A DNA stretch of 64,000 nucleotides, taken from contig VKHO01000042.1 of the NCBI GenBank assembly GCA_011125455.1, positions 1 through 64,000 on the forward strand, read 5' to 3'. The notes under the pieces were generated by a model. That model made no database searches, was not told where the DNA came from, and saw only the letters and a list, made by a program, of their open reading frames with translations. How positions within the stretch are numbered: the stretch's first letter is position 1; each line of letters begins with the position of its first letter. The translations under genes were made by a program, and so were the position numbers. Source of the DNA: Chlamydiales bacterium STE3 (GTDB lineage: Bacteria; Chlamydiota; Chlamydiia; Chlamydiales; Parachlamydiaceae). Below are positions 54,230 through 62,670 of this stretch, one piece after another.

Positions 54230-54529
54230 TTACGTACTTTTGATTACAGGAGGAACGCGAACGAGTCCCCCAACTTGTGCGGGTGCATTTGATAAAAAAA
54301 TTTCTCTTGGAAGACATTCTCCGATAGTATCATCACGCCAAACATTTTCATGAATTTCGACAACATGGTTACAAGCCATCACGTTTTCAGTGTCAATTTC
54401 ATTGAGCTGTTCAATATGAAGGAGAATTTTCTGTAGGTCTTGCAGCAGACTCTCTTCCTCTTCTTCGGTGCATTGTATTTTGCATAAGTGAGTTAAGGAT
54501 TTAATTGCCTCTTTATCTAAATTAGCCAT
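54230..54529 (-). CDS. gatC: Asp-tRNA(Asn)/Glu-tRNA(Gln) amidotransferase subunit C
   Basis: GatC wraps around GatA and GatB and stabilises the complex. The 99-residue protein begins with the helical 'LTHLCKIQCTEEEEESLLQD' region and has the family core 'LHIEQLNEIDTENVMACNHV'. It is the first gene of gatCAB; the promoter is expected in 54530-54620, next to MITE copy 4. Confidence 0.92.
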   Translation of the reverse strand: MANLDKEAIKSLTHLCKIQCTEEEEESLLQDLQKILLHIEQLNEIDTENVMACNHVVEIHENVWRDDTIGECLPREIFLSNAPAQVGGLVRVPPVIKST

Positions 54530-54623
54530 ACAAAAACCGGGTTATTTAAGTTTTTCGGTTATTCTAAAGCCTAAGAAAAAATAAGACAAGTAAATCCGAC
54601 TGGCTCCTGGCCCTTATTTAGAA

Positions 54624-54723
54624 TAGACCTTTTGTACAACTTGCTGTGCTTGAAAAAGTTGATCATTTTTGAGTGAATTTATCGGAAAATTTTGAGAGCA
54701 AATGAAGTTATACAAGAGGTCTA
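54624..54723 (+). repeat. MITE-like element, copy 4 (internal deletion)
   Basis: A 100-bp copy with both terminal repeats (TAGACCTTTTGTACAA / TTATACAAGAGGTCTA). About 64 bp of the interior are missing compared with copy 3. Same orientation as copies 2 and 3. Its right end supplies the TAG stop of the LRR gene on the minus strand. Confidence 0.85.
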
Positions 54724-55839
54724 ATGTGAAAACTTAATTTCAACATGGATGTTTGTGAGGTTTTCTAAAATAGCGTTGATTTTTTTCATAGTCACTTCAT
54801 TAATTGGGGATTGTGCCCCAAGCTTAAGTGTTTTTAGGATCTTTAGTTTTTTTATTGTATTCTTATGGTACATATCTAAAGGGATAGATAAATATTGGAT
54901 ATTAGGGATCTGATCAAGGACTAGCTTGCGTGTATGTCCAAAAGGGTTTCTGCTCATCTTTAATGAAATCAGCTCAAGCAATTCATTAAGGTTAAGAGTT
55001 TGAATAGCGTTCTTTTTTAGGTTTAGGTATTGGAGGCTTCCCGGCAAGCAAGGCAATTCAAGAGACTTTTCTTCTCTTTTCCAATTTTTTACTCGGATAA
55101 CACATTTTTCAAGCACTGCTGTAATTTTGTTTTCGCTTAAATCTAATTCTCTTAAATTTGCTAGAAGTGCGATAGCTTTTGGAAATTTAGTAAAACTATT
55201 GCTATTCAAATCCAGCTTTTCAAGATTTTGCAAGGCTATAAGGTCCAATTGCCCTGAAGAACCACTTAAATTTATCGGTATTGTTTTTAGTCTGTTTTTG
55301 CTTAAATCTACAACAACAAGTGTGCTATGAGTTAAAAGGCTTTTAGGAAACTTAGAGATTTTGCACTGGCTTAGTTTTAGCTCTTGTAAGTTGGGCAAGT
55401 TTCCAAAAGAACAGGTCTTATTCTCATTTGGTAAGTTGTGAATTGGATTTTCACTTAAATCAAGTTTTTCAAGTTTCCCAAGGTGAAAAATTTCTTCCGG
55501 CCATTTTTTTAGCTGGCAATCTTTCAAAATGCATGTTCTAAGTGACTGGAGATTTTTTAAAGATTCGTTAATTTTAACAGGGCTATGGCTTAAGTCAAGA
55601 CTAACCAGGAATGTTAAACCAAATGCTTCATTAGGTATTCCTTGCTTTCTATTTTTTAATACAAGCCGTCCTTGAAGAGTTGTTGAACCCTTCATAAGTT
55701 TGCGTCCTAAGCCAGGGTGGTAAGTTTTTTCGGTTGGGCATAGTTTAAGTTTTCTAGCCAATAAAAAAAGGCTGTAGTCTTTTTCATCGTAAACAGGGGT
55801 GTTATTATCTGCAATGTAACGAGTAATAGTTGAGCTCAT
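54721..55839 (-). CDS. leucine-rich repeat protein, candidate effector
   Basis: The 372-residue protein has about nine to ten leucine-rich repeats from residue 75 to about 310, for example 'KLEKLDLSENPIHNLP' and 'LANLRELDLSENKITAVLEK'. The repeats are of the 20-24-residue type with 'LDLS-N-I--LP'. No signal peptide or membrane span is seen. Such proteins in chlamydia-like bacteria are suspected host-directed binders. The ATG overlaps the stop of the HEAT-repeat gene (ATGA), so both are translated from one message. The stop codon comes from a MITE copy. Confidence 0.8.
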   Translation of the reverse strand: MSSTITRYIADNNTPVYDEKDYSLFLLARKLKLCPTEKTYHPGLGRKLMKGSTTLQGRLVLKNRKQGIPNEAFGLTFLVSLDLSHSPVKINESLKNLQSLRTCILKDCQLKKWPEEIFHLGKLEKLDLSENPIHNLPNENKTCSFGNLPNLQELKLSQCKISKFPKSLLTHSTLVVVDLSKNRLKTIPINLSGSSGQLDLIALQNLEKLDLNSNSFTKFPKAIALLANLRELDLSENKITAVLEKCVIRVKNWKREEKSLELPCLPGSLQYLNLKKNAIQTLNLNELLELISLKMSRNPFGHTRKLVLDQIPNIQYLSIPLDMYHKNTIKKLKILKTLKLGAQSPINEVTMKKINAILENLTNIHVEIKFSH

Positions 55840-57506
55840 TGTGTAATCCTAAGTAAAAGGCCTGCAAGGACATAGCGGTTTTTTGGGTTGCCATCAATCA
55901 TTGCATCTAGCAATAAGTTAATGCCCTTGTCTTCTTGTGTTTGAGCAATGACTTCGAAAGAGTCAATAAGAAGGCGCGCTGTTTCTTCAGGCGTAAGTTC
56001 AAAGTTTTGTGTATTTTCTCTTAAATCAAATGGGACGAAGGCCCGAAAGCGTATCATATCAACATTTTGTTGCTGATTAACCCACTGAAGTAAGTTTTTT
56101 TCATACGGTCCCTCTTCTTTGAGCTTAAAGAGGGCTAAATTGCAATAACTACGTATTAAAGGAGCTCCCGCTCTTTGCTGTTCTTTTTTTAAGAGAGCAA
56201 TGCTAGAAGGAGTCCCCAGTTGATAAAGCAAATTACAGAGTGCTGGAACAAGTTCATTTTGCTTTGTTGCAAAGATGGCTGCTGCCAGATTTAAAAAATG
56301 TTCTTCAGGCAAATTTAAGGCCTCTTCGAGAATTTCTTCCCGATAACCTAAAGTCATCTCGTAAAGCAGAGCTGTATCTACATTTTCTGTAAGGGAAGGA
56401 ACCGCTTTGAAAGCTTCGATTCCTTTTCCTTGCGTGTGAATTTTTACCAGTGCTAAGTCCTTAGAATCTTTAATAAGAATTTCTTTCAGCCCTCTAAGGC
56501 ATTTCGGGCTTTTTCTGTGCAGTAGAGCAAGGGAAGCGTTTAAACGAATCTGGAGGTTCGTGCTTTTAGTAAGATGGTGAAGTACATCTTCAGAATTTGG
56601 AATATCTTTAAGGGCATAGATGGCAAAGACATCGCCTCTTTTTGCCATTTCTAAAAGCTCTGCATTATAGGAAGTCTCTTGCATTTCGTTAAGAGCTTGG
56701 ATTGCTGCTATCTTGACAGAGGAAGAGTGATTTGTTGCCAATCTGCGTAAAAGAGGCAAAGCCTCTTCGTCCTTCATGGCGCCAAATGCAGCTGCGCAAG
56801 CTTCTTGTTGGGCAATGTCGTTATGTAGAGCAAGCCGTCGAATGGGAACAAGCAGATCATCTCTTAAAAATTCAGCTAAACTTAATATCGTCTCACAGCG
56901 TACTTCGCTTTTTGGATGAGAAAGCAATTTTCGGAGAACTTTAGTGGCAGCAGCATCTCCACACGTAGCAAAAAGTTTGGGGAATACCGAAGCAATTTCA
57001 CTACCCATTTTATGCATTAGAGCTTCAATTTGAGGAGTTGCCCAAGGGTGCTTTTTGAGAGCTAGCTGGTAAGCGGCCTCTAGTCGAATTAGGGGATGGG
57101 GAGAGGTGATCAAGCGGTTAATCAACGCATCGGCATAATCACTTTGCGTTTTTGCTAAAAAGTTTAATGCAACAGCTTGAATTTGCAAATAGGGGGAATT
57201 TAAGGCCTCTTCTAAAAGGTAAAAGGCTTTTTCGTTGCTTGAAACTCCTGCGCCATAAATTGTCAACAGCTGCTCTTCAGGGGTGTTACTTTTTAGGCCT
57301 CTATCTAGTAGAGTAAGGCTTAGCTTCTGCAAAAGCTCGAAGTCATGTCGTTCCTTATCGTGGTAAAAAGAGAGATAGCTGTTTAGAGCAGATTCCACTT
57401 CTCCAGAATGAATAAGATAGAGAAGCCGAGCGGTTTCTAAATCGGAAAAAAGAGAAATTGGCTGGATAAAAAATAAAATTGAGAGAATTACTTTAAGTGA
57501 TCCCAT
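55836..57506 (-). CDS. secreted HEAT-repeat protein
   Basis: The 556-residue protein has a signal peptide (about 1-21) and a chain of HEAT-like helical repeats over most of its length, for example 'HPLIRLEAAYQLALKKHPWA', 'HPKSEVRCETILSLAEFLRD' and 'SSVKIAAIQALNEMQETSYN'. HEAT solenoids mediate protein binding; the location would be periplasmic or membrane-associated. It overlaps the end of maf by 19 bp, so coupling is likely. A conserved chlamydial gene at this place is plausible, but I cannot name it. Confidence 0.75.
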   Translation of the reverse strand: MGSLKVILSILFFIQPISLFSDLETARLLYLIHSGEVESALNSYLSFYHDKERHDFELLQKLSLTLLDRGLKSNTPEEQLLTIYGAGVSSNEKAFYLLEEALNSPYLQIQAVALNFLAKTQSDYADALINRLITSPHPLIRLEAAYQLALKKHPWATPQIEALMHKMGSEIASVFPKLFATCGDAAATKVLRKLLSHPKSEVRCETILSLAEFLRDDLLVPIRRLALHNDIAQQEACAAAFGAMKDEEALPLLRRLATNHSSSVKIAAIQALNEMQETSYNAELLEMAKRGDVFAIYALKDIPNSEDVLHHLTKSTNLQIRLNASLALLHRKSPKCLRGLKEILIKDSKDLALVKIHTQGKGIEAFKAVPSLTENVDTALLYEMTLGYREEILEEALNLPEEHFLNLAAAIFATKQNELVPALCNLLYQLGTPSSIALLKKEQQRAGAPLIRSYCNLALFKLKEEGPYEKNLLQWVNQQQNVDMIRFRAFVPFDLRENTQNFELTPEETARLLIDSFEVIAQTQEDKGINLLLDAMIDGNPKNRYVLAGLLLRITQ

Positions 57507-58069
57507 AAATCGATGTTCGCTTTTTTTAGTAGGGAAGCAACGACATTGATGGGTAACCCCAATACATTGTAATAGCAGCCCTCAATTTTTTTGACGATGA
57601 GGCTGCCTGCTAACTGAATGGCATAGCCTCCAGCTTTATCTGCCCAGTGCAATGCCTCAATGTATTGATGAATTTGCGTGTCGGATAGCGAGTTAAATTG
57701 CACTTTTGTTTCTTCAACACCTGAAAAGGTTCGGTGTTGGTAATGCAGGACCACTGCTGTGAACACACTATGCCAATTGCCATGAAGTTCTTTTAGCATT
57801 TTAAAAGCCTGCTTCTCATCTTGTGGCTTTCCGTAACAATGAGGGGCCTTAAAGACAACGGTATCAGCGGTTAAGATGGTAGCTTCGGGATAGAGTGCGC
57901 TCAGGGCATTTGCTTTGCCTTCAGCAATTTGTAAAGCATAGTGGGCTGGATCTTGATCAAAAGCAACTGACTCTTCATCAAATTTTGAGCTGATTTGTTC
58001 AAATGGCAACGAAAAATAGTTGAGAATTTCTTTTCTTCTTGGGGATTGAGAGCCTAGTATTAAGCGCAT
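57488..58069 (-). CDS. maf: Maf-family nucleotide pyrophosphatase
   Basis: Maf proteins hydrolyse non-canonical or normal NTPs and have been linked to septum formation. The 193-residue protein has the signature 'LGSQSPRRKEIL' (4-15), 'ILTADTVVF' with the catalytic Asp, and 'GKPQDEKQAFKML'. Length is typical. It lies between a short unknown gene (7-bp gap) and the HEAT-repeat gene (19-bp overlap). Confidence 0.93.
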   Translation of the reverse strand: MRLILGSQSPRRKEILNYFSLPFEQISSKFDEESVAFDQDPAHYALQIAEGKANALSALYPEATILTADTVVFKAPHCYGKPQDEKQAFKMLKELHGNWHSVFTAVVLHYQHRTFSGVEETKVQFNSLSDTQIHQYIEALHWADKAGGYAIQLAGSLIVKKIEGCYYNVLGLPINVVASLLKKANIDLWDHLK

Positions 58070-58076
58070 AACACCT

Positions 58077-58385
58077 TTAGGAGATAAATTGCTGTGGGAA
58101 GATCTTAATTTTAAGCTTGTCCACTTTCAAATTGGGGCAATATTCTTTCATCTTGGCCAAAATAATCTTTTCTTGCTCTTGTAACTCGCTTAAATGAAGA
58201 ATGTTAGCAGACAGAAATTTTCCCACATAATTTTCTTCGTGGAAATGCACTTCGAATAGATGTTCGGGATCAAATTCTTTTAAAATTTGAGCTTCCTTCC
58301 ATCTGATGCTTAAATTGAGATGCATACGCATCTCAGAGGAAATTAAAATGCCCGCAAATAATTTTAAAAACACCCTTGTTTTCAT
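58077..58385 (-). CDS. unknown small protein upstream of maf
   Basis: A protein of about 102 residues without a recognised domain. It may start with a weak hydrophobic region (about 4-16), followed by a mixed alpha/beta pattern: 'FDPEHLFEVHFHEENYVGKF'. It ends 7 bp before maf and is probably in the same operon. The ATG at 58385 is chosen from two in-frame starts; neither has a good ribosome-binding site. Confidence 0.55.
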   Translation of the reverse strand: MKTRVFLKLFAGILISSEMRMHLNLSIRWKEAQILKEFDPEHLFEVHFHEENYVGKFLSANILHLSELQEQEKIILAKMKEYCPNLKVDKLKIKIFPQQFIS

Positions 58386-58435
58386 AGCAACTAATGATAG
58401 TTGCAAACAAAATAAAAGGCAAATAAGTAGGGATT

Positions 58436-59743
58436 TTAAGAAATGATGCCACCGCGTTTTTTAAGCCATGTTAAAAAATCGGGGTGCAAAAGGTCTCGTG
58501 AAAGTAAACCGTAGTTGAGAATAGGTGTGATATAAGGTTCTAATAAGCTCTCTGGCGTTGGAATGTATTTTATATAGTTTGAAGGAGAGGGGAAGTAGAA
58601 CTTTTCCATTAAGGAAGTAAATAATGCCGATAACAGATAAAGATCACTTTGATTTTCTTGAGACATTTCTCGGTGCTGCTGTCGTTGCATGAGAAGAAGC
58701 GAAGTTTTTCTTAAGATACTCTCTTCTGTCCAAAAAAAATTAAGGATTTCTTGAGGGTGTATCCAATGAAAGTCGGGCGGAATAAAACGATTAGTACTTT
58801 CGGAAGCAATCCAATGATTTTCGTAAAGCTTGTAGTAAAGGACGTAGATGAAAAGTTTGATGCCAATATGCATTAAAGGCACATTAAAATTGGGATTAGC
58901 GGTAAAAAGATCCTCTGGCCTAGAGATGCCCTGGATGACTTGCTTTTTTAATAAGTAAAAGGACTCGACCCATTTCCAGAAAAGCTCTACGGGCTTACTA
59001 AATTTCAAATGAAGCATAGGTCTAACTTTTTGGCGAAAATCCGAAGCGGGCTGTTGATCGTTAATGGTGAGCAGCACATCAAAGCTCGAAGCTAAAAAAA
59101 GAATATCTTCCGGTTCAAAAAGGTTAGGAGGGAGATCCAAACCATAACTTAAGAGATTTTCAAATTTGCTAAAAAAACGATCTACAAAAAAGCGAATGGC
59201 TCTAATTAAACGAATCGACTCATCGAATGCAGAGTATTCGGATGTTGGATCGTAGACGATACTTAAAGCTTTTCCTAAAGCTTGAGCTATCTCTTCATCA
59301 ACCCAGCTGATGCAAGCTGCTTTTTCTCGAGCGCCCTCGGAAATTTCCGTTTTTGTCCAGATCTTGCGATCCTTAATAATTTCTTCAGAGGCAGGCAAAA
59401 TTTTCGTGAAGGAGCTGAGTTTTAAAATCTCATTGCTATAGTAGACATTTCGAAAATTAGAGGCAAAGTAGAGAAGGTAAATCCCATCAATAAGGAGAGA
59501 CCCTCTGCGGTCCTTTGGAACAGTATCATTAATAGAGATGCACGCAATGGCTTTTCTTGGAAGATCTTTTGCACTAAATTTGTCAACTGTTGCGATGTAT
59601 TCTTCAAATAGAGAAGAAAAATTTTCCGGTAGATGAACTTTTGCTGTTGAGGAGGGCCAAAAATGTATTGGACCGAGAGTGATTCCTTTTTCCCTCGTAA
59701 ATTCTACAAAGGGGAGGCAAGCATAAAGTTGTTTATGCGGCAT
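58436..59743 (-). CDS. unknown 435-residue cytoplasmic protein
   Basis: I do not recognise this protein. It is about 435 residues, rich in aromatic residues, with no signal peptide, membrane span or obvious repeat. The N-terminal part 'CLPFVEFTREKGITLGPIHF' and 'WPSS' looks like a conserved start of a family that handles variable inputs, but this is a guess. The ATG at 59743 has AAGAG six bases upstream and is preferred over the one at 59749. It is monocistronic or leads the maf group. Confidence 0.65.
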   Translation of the reverse strand: MPHKQLYACLPFVEFTREKGITLGPIHFWPSSTAKVHLPENFSSLFEEYIATVDKFSAKDLPRKAIACISINDTVPKDRRGSLLIDGIYLLYFASNFRNVYYSNEILKLSSFTKILPASEEIIKDRKIWTKTEISEGAREKAACISWVDEEIAQALGKALSIVYDPTSEYSAFDESIRLIRAIRFFVDRFFSKFENLLSYGLDLPPNLFEPEDILFLASSFDVLLTINDQQPASDFRQKVRPMLHLKFSKPVELFWKWVESFYLLKKQVIQGISRPEDLFTANPNFNVPLMHIGIKLFIYVLYYKLYENHWIASESTNRFIPPDFHWIHPQEILNFFWTEESILRKTSLLLMQRQQHREMSQENQSDLYLLSALFTSLMEKFYFPSPSNYIKYIPTPESLLEPYITPILNYGLLSRDLLHPDFLTWLKKRGGIIS

Positions 59744-59885
59744 AAGCATCTCTTGTTTATTAGCTATTTTTTAAACTTATCTTAAAGTTTAAGCAATATT
59801 AGTGCCACTTTCTGAAAAATGGCCATAATCTTTATAAAGTCTTGATATTTAGAGAAATATAGAGGAGGGAGAAGGGGAAAAAAGA

Positions 59886-59911
59886 AGGGCAGGGTTTTTA
59901 AACCCTGCCCT
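59886..59911 (-). terminator. intrinsic terminator of omcB
   Basis: AGGGCAGGGTTT pairs with AAACCCTGCCCT over 12 bp. On the minus strand the stem is followed by CTTCTTTTTT (the plus-strand AAAAAAGAAG at 59877-59886). It lies 36 bp after the omcB stop. Confidence 0.85.
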
Positions 59912-59947
59912 CTAACTTATGAAGACACTTCTTAAGTGGATCTTCAA

Positions 59948-61636
59948 TTAGTTAACGATAACGCTTGACTGCTGAATGAGTGGTGTTTTCATGGAATCAG
60001 ATGTCAATTCAACTGAAATCCTTGCATCACCAGCACTCTTAGCTCTTGCATCCACACGGAACTCAGCTGTTTGGCGAGAACCGAAGTTATTGATTGGAGC
60101 AAAAGTCACAGTTTGTCCAGAAATTGTTCCCTTTGATGCACCCATTGCTGCAAGAGGGATTAACTCATTTGGAATACGAACGGTCACTACGACATTGTTG
60201 TCAGCTTCGGAACCTTGGTTGACAATTTTGAAGTGGTGACTTGTTGTGTCGCCTACACAAATTGGCTCTTCTACATCGCATAAGCAAATGTTAATAGATG
60301 GACGGCCTTTCCAACGAGTTGTAAATTCCGCACATGCTTCACAATTTTGGCAATTTGTGACATGAACTTTATTAGTAAAGCAGCCTGGTGTGCAAGTTGT
60401 TAATGTCAGGTTAAAATTAACTTTTTCACCTGGCTTCAACTCCTTCAATCTCCAGATAGCTTGGTTACCGTTGATTTTAGCGCCATTAGCAGTAACGATA
60501 GACGTTGCAGTTGGAGCTTGGTCTGTCACAACAACATCTGTAAGCGTTTTATCACCTGGGTTTACCACAGTGATTTGATAATCAGCATTTTTGCCGATCA
60601 TTTGCTCTTTAGGGCCAGCTTTCGTTACTTCAACACATTCTTTGCAAATGTTTGTGCACCATTGGCAAGAAGTAGAATCTGCGTCGCAAGCTGAGACAAC
60701 TGCTGTGTTGCAAACTTTGCCGCGAGTTACCGCTGTTACGCGGAAATCAACGGTTTTGCTTTGGCAAGGCTCAAGAGTCCCTAAGCGGAAGCTAAGAGTT
60801 CTTTGGCCGCTTGCATGCTCGACGCCTGCAGGAAGATTATCTGTAACAACAACTTCATGAGCTGCACATGAGCCACGGTTTAGAACAGTCACTTTATAGT
60901 TAATTGTTTCACCTGGGCAAACTTCTACAGGACCTGTTTTTTCACAAGTTAAAAGAGGTTTTGCGCAGAGAAGTGAGCAAAAGCGTACAGGTGTTGCGCT
61001 AGCACAAAAGCATGCGCAAAGTTCGCCTTCACACTCACATTTTAGCCAAATTTTAGCGACGATGTTTTCGCCTTTTGTCATATGGCCAATGTTCCAAACA
61101 AGCTTATTACCATCAACTTTTGCTTCTGGTGAGCTTTTAATGAAAGTAACACCTTCTGGAAGGTGTGTTGTTACAACAGCATCGCAAACATCTTGGCAAG
61201 CTTTGATGTTGAATTCTAATGGGTACTGGTCACCCAACATACACATAGAAGGATTTTTTGCAGTAACGGTGATACCGTCAGCGCAAACCAATTCGTTGCT
61301 TGCTGGATGGCGGCATTTTACTGGTTTTTTGCAAAGCGGCTCTTCCAAGCATGTGTTGGCAGGTTGGCAAGCAGAGGCCTTTTGCTTTGCTTCCGGAGCG
61401 CATGGAGTACATGCTAGTACACCAGGCTGAGCAGCAGGAGCACAAGCTTGCGTTATTGCACGCTCAGCTTGATAAGAACTTGTTGAGTATGGTACTGGCT
61501 TTGCTGGCAAGCTAGATATTCCTTGCTCGCAAATGGGTTCCTCGTAGCAGTTTTTGCTATCGGAGCAACCTGACCAGAGAATTGCCGTTGCTCCTAATAA
61601 CAGCAACGAGGCAGAAATTCCCAGTTTTTTAAACAT
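59948..61636 (-). CDS. omcB: large cysteine-rich outer membrane protein OmcB
   Basis: OmcB is a major disulphide-linked periplasmic/outer-membrane protein of the infectious elementary body in Chlamydiae. The 562-residue protein has a signal peptide with a lipobox-like 'LWSGC' near residue 23. A Cys-rich N-terminal segment (24-115) follows, then several tandem DUF11-type beta domains ('VEVCPGETINYKVTVLNRGS', 'GKNADYQITVVNPGDKTLTD'). More than 30 cysteines occur. The start has AAGGAGA nearby. In Chlamydia it is late-expressed together with omcA. Here a third Cys-rich gene lies between omcB and omcA. Confidence 0.93.
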   Translation of the reverse strand: MFKKLGISASLLLLGATAILWSGCSDSKNCYEEPICEQGISSLPAKPVPYSTSSYQAERAITQACAPAAQPGVLACTPCAPEAKQKASACQPANTCLEEPLCKKPVKCRHPASNELVCADGITVTAKNPSMCMLGDQYPLEFNIKACQDVCDAVVTTHLPEGVTFIKSSPEAKVDGNKLVWNIGHMTKGENIVAKIWLKCECEGELCACFCASATPVRFCSLLCAKPLLTCEKTGPVEVCPGETINYKVTVLNRGSCAAHEVVVTDNLPAGVEHASGQRTLSFRLGTLEPCQSKTVDFRVTAVTRGKVCNTAVVSACDADSTSCQWCTNICKECVEVTKAGPKEQMIGKNADYQITVVNPGDKTLTDVVVTDQAPTATSIVTANGAKINGNQAIWRLKELKPGEKVNFNLTLTTCTPGCFTNKVHVTNCQNCEACAEFTTRWKGRPSINICLCDVEEPICVGDTTSHHFKIVNQGSEADNNVVVTVRIPNELIPLAAMGASKGTISGQTVTFAPINNFGSRQTAEFRVDARAKSAGDARISVELTSDSMKTPLIQQSSVIVN

Positions 61637-61806
61637 TCAAGTCTCCTTGTTTTTTTCTTAAAAAAATTGTTTTTTTCTCTTTGTCGTGATTCCCAGTAAC
61701 TCGAAGAATTTACCCCGGTGTCAGTGGATCGTGGCTCAAGGTTTTCCCCTGGTGGCCTGACACTTAGCAAAAAGGCCTAAAAAAACCTTTTAAAGTTTTC
61801 TTGGAT

Positions 61807-61863
61807 AAATGCCCCCTTTTAGATTGTTAATTCAAGTTAACAATGCCAAAAAGGGGCATTTAT
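61807..61863. terminator. large hairpin upstream of omcB
   Basis: AAATGCCCCCTTTT (61807-61820) pairs with AAAAAGGGGCATTT (61848-61861), and inside it ATTGTTAA pairs with TTAACAAT. The structure lies between the 72-residue lipoprotein gene and omcB. On the minus strand it would end the upstream message, or be an attenuator in the omcB leader. Confidence 0.6.
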
Positions 61864-61897
61864 TTCATCAAACCTAAAAACCCGGCTCACGCAATTC

Positions 61898-62116
61898 CTA
61901 ATACACATAGTGAATAGGGTCGCAAGAGCGATGGTCCCACCGATGAGTTTGAGGGGCGGCATAAGGCCGACACTCATAGGTTCTTTGTGGCGGACAGCAG
62001 GGTGGCTTGCAATCACAGTAGTAGCAACAGCCTGACAAAATGAAACTTAATGCAAATAGTAAAAAAGGAAAAGATTGCATTGTCGGTTTTTTTATCCTTA
62101 CTTTAGTTGCTTTCAT
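61898..62116 (-). CDS. small cysteine-rich lipoprotein between omcA and omcB
   Basis: The 72-residue precursor has a hydrophobic stretch ending in the lipobox 'LSGCC', then a Cys/Pro-rich mature part 'CYYCDCKPPCCPPQRTYECR'. Eight cysteines in the mature part suggest disulphide cross-linking like OmcA. It is not OmcA itself, which is encoded just upstream. An ATG at 62080 would give a shorter signal peptide; the longer start is kept. It probably belongs to the late envelope set. Confidence 0.75.
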   Translation of the reverse strand: MKATKVRIKKPTMQSFPFLLFALSFILSGCCYYCDCKPPCCPPQRTYECRPYAAPQTHRWDHRSCDPIHYVY

Positions 62117-62139
62117 CTAATGTCAAACCTTTAACTTAG

Positions 62140-62164
62140 GACGGAAGCGCAAAACGCTTCCGTC
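62140..62164. terminator. perfect 10-bp stem hairpin downstream of omcA
   Basis: GACGGAAGCG (62140-62149) and CGCTTCCGTC (62155-62164) enclose a 5-base loop. There is no clear T-tract on the minus strand, so partial termination or RNA stabilisation between omcA and the next gene is likely. Confidence 0.6.
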
Positions 62165-62167
62165 ATT

Positions 62168-62199
62168 CATGCCGTTCCTAACTCCTCAAAAACGGCATG
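62168..62199. terminator. second hairpin downstream of omcA
   Basis: CATGCCGTT (62168-62176) pairs with AACGGCATG (62191-62199), 10 bp after the omcA stop on the minus strand. Two hairpins in a row could protect the short omcA message from decay. Confidence 0.55.
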
Positions 62200-62208
62200 C
62201 ACAATCTA

Positions 62209-62379
62209 TTAATAGCAGCAGTTGCTTGGTGCTACTGGAGGAGGGCACGGTTTTGGGCAAGCTGGTTTTGGGCAGCATGGCTTTGGACCTGATGGCTTCG
62301 GCATGCATGGATCACGATCGCAGCATCCACAGCCAGTGAGCAATGCACATAAAGCTAAGATTGAAAGTACCTTTTTCAT
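62209..62379 (-). CDS. omcA: small cysteine-rich lipoprotein OmcA
   Basis: The 56-residue precursor starts 'MKKVLSILALCALLTGCGCC', a signal peptide with lipobox 'LTGC', and continues with a Pro/Lys/Cys-rich part ending 'PPPVAPSNCCY'. About eleven cysteines in the mature protein match the 9-kDa cysteine-rich lipoprotein of chlamydial elementary bodies, though the proline-rich sequence is its own. AGGAG lies seven bases before the ATG. It precedes the second small lipoprotein and omcB on the same strand, the expected chlamydial order omcA-omcB. Confidence 0.85.
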   Translation of the reverse strand: MKKVLSILALCALLTGCGCCDRDPCMPKPSGPKPCCPKPACPKPCPPPVAPSNCCY

Positions 62380-62475
62380 ACAAATACTCCTATTTGTTTA
62401 TTTAGGGTTGAGTGCTCTTTAGGTTTCCAACCTTTTCTTATCCAAGACCCATTATGGCTCTAGGAGTACAAAAAG

Positions 62476-62504
62476 GTTTTACCTTTTTAATACGGATTAG
62501 TCAA
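62476..62504 (-). promoter_or_regulatory. candidate omcA promoter with overlapping inverted repeat
   Basis: On the minus strand TTGACT (62504-62499), a 17-bp spacer and TAAAAC (62481-62476) lie about 100 bp before omcA. An inverted repeat AAAAAGGT-TTT-ACCTTTTT (62470-62488) covers the -10 region and could be a repressor or activator site. Confidence 0.5.
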
Positions 62505-62670
62505 TATATCTTCTACAAGAATTTATTTAATTTTTTTGAAATGAGGAATGGCAAAATTATAAGAAGCTAAGCAAGAGCATTTTAAAGATAGCAAAAAACC
62601 TTTAGTTTATTTTAATGAGGTAGTTAAAATTTGAAAAAATTAGCTCTAAAATTAGCTCGGAGCTAATCCA

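Noticed and set aside
62222-62422. Plus-strand Gly/His-rich ORF
   Set aside because: Antisense shadow of omcA, which has a lipobox, a ribosome-binding site and the expected neighbours.
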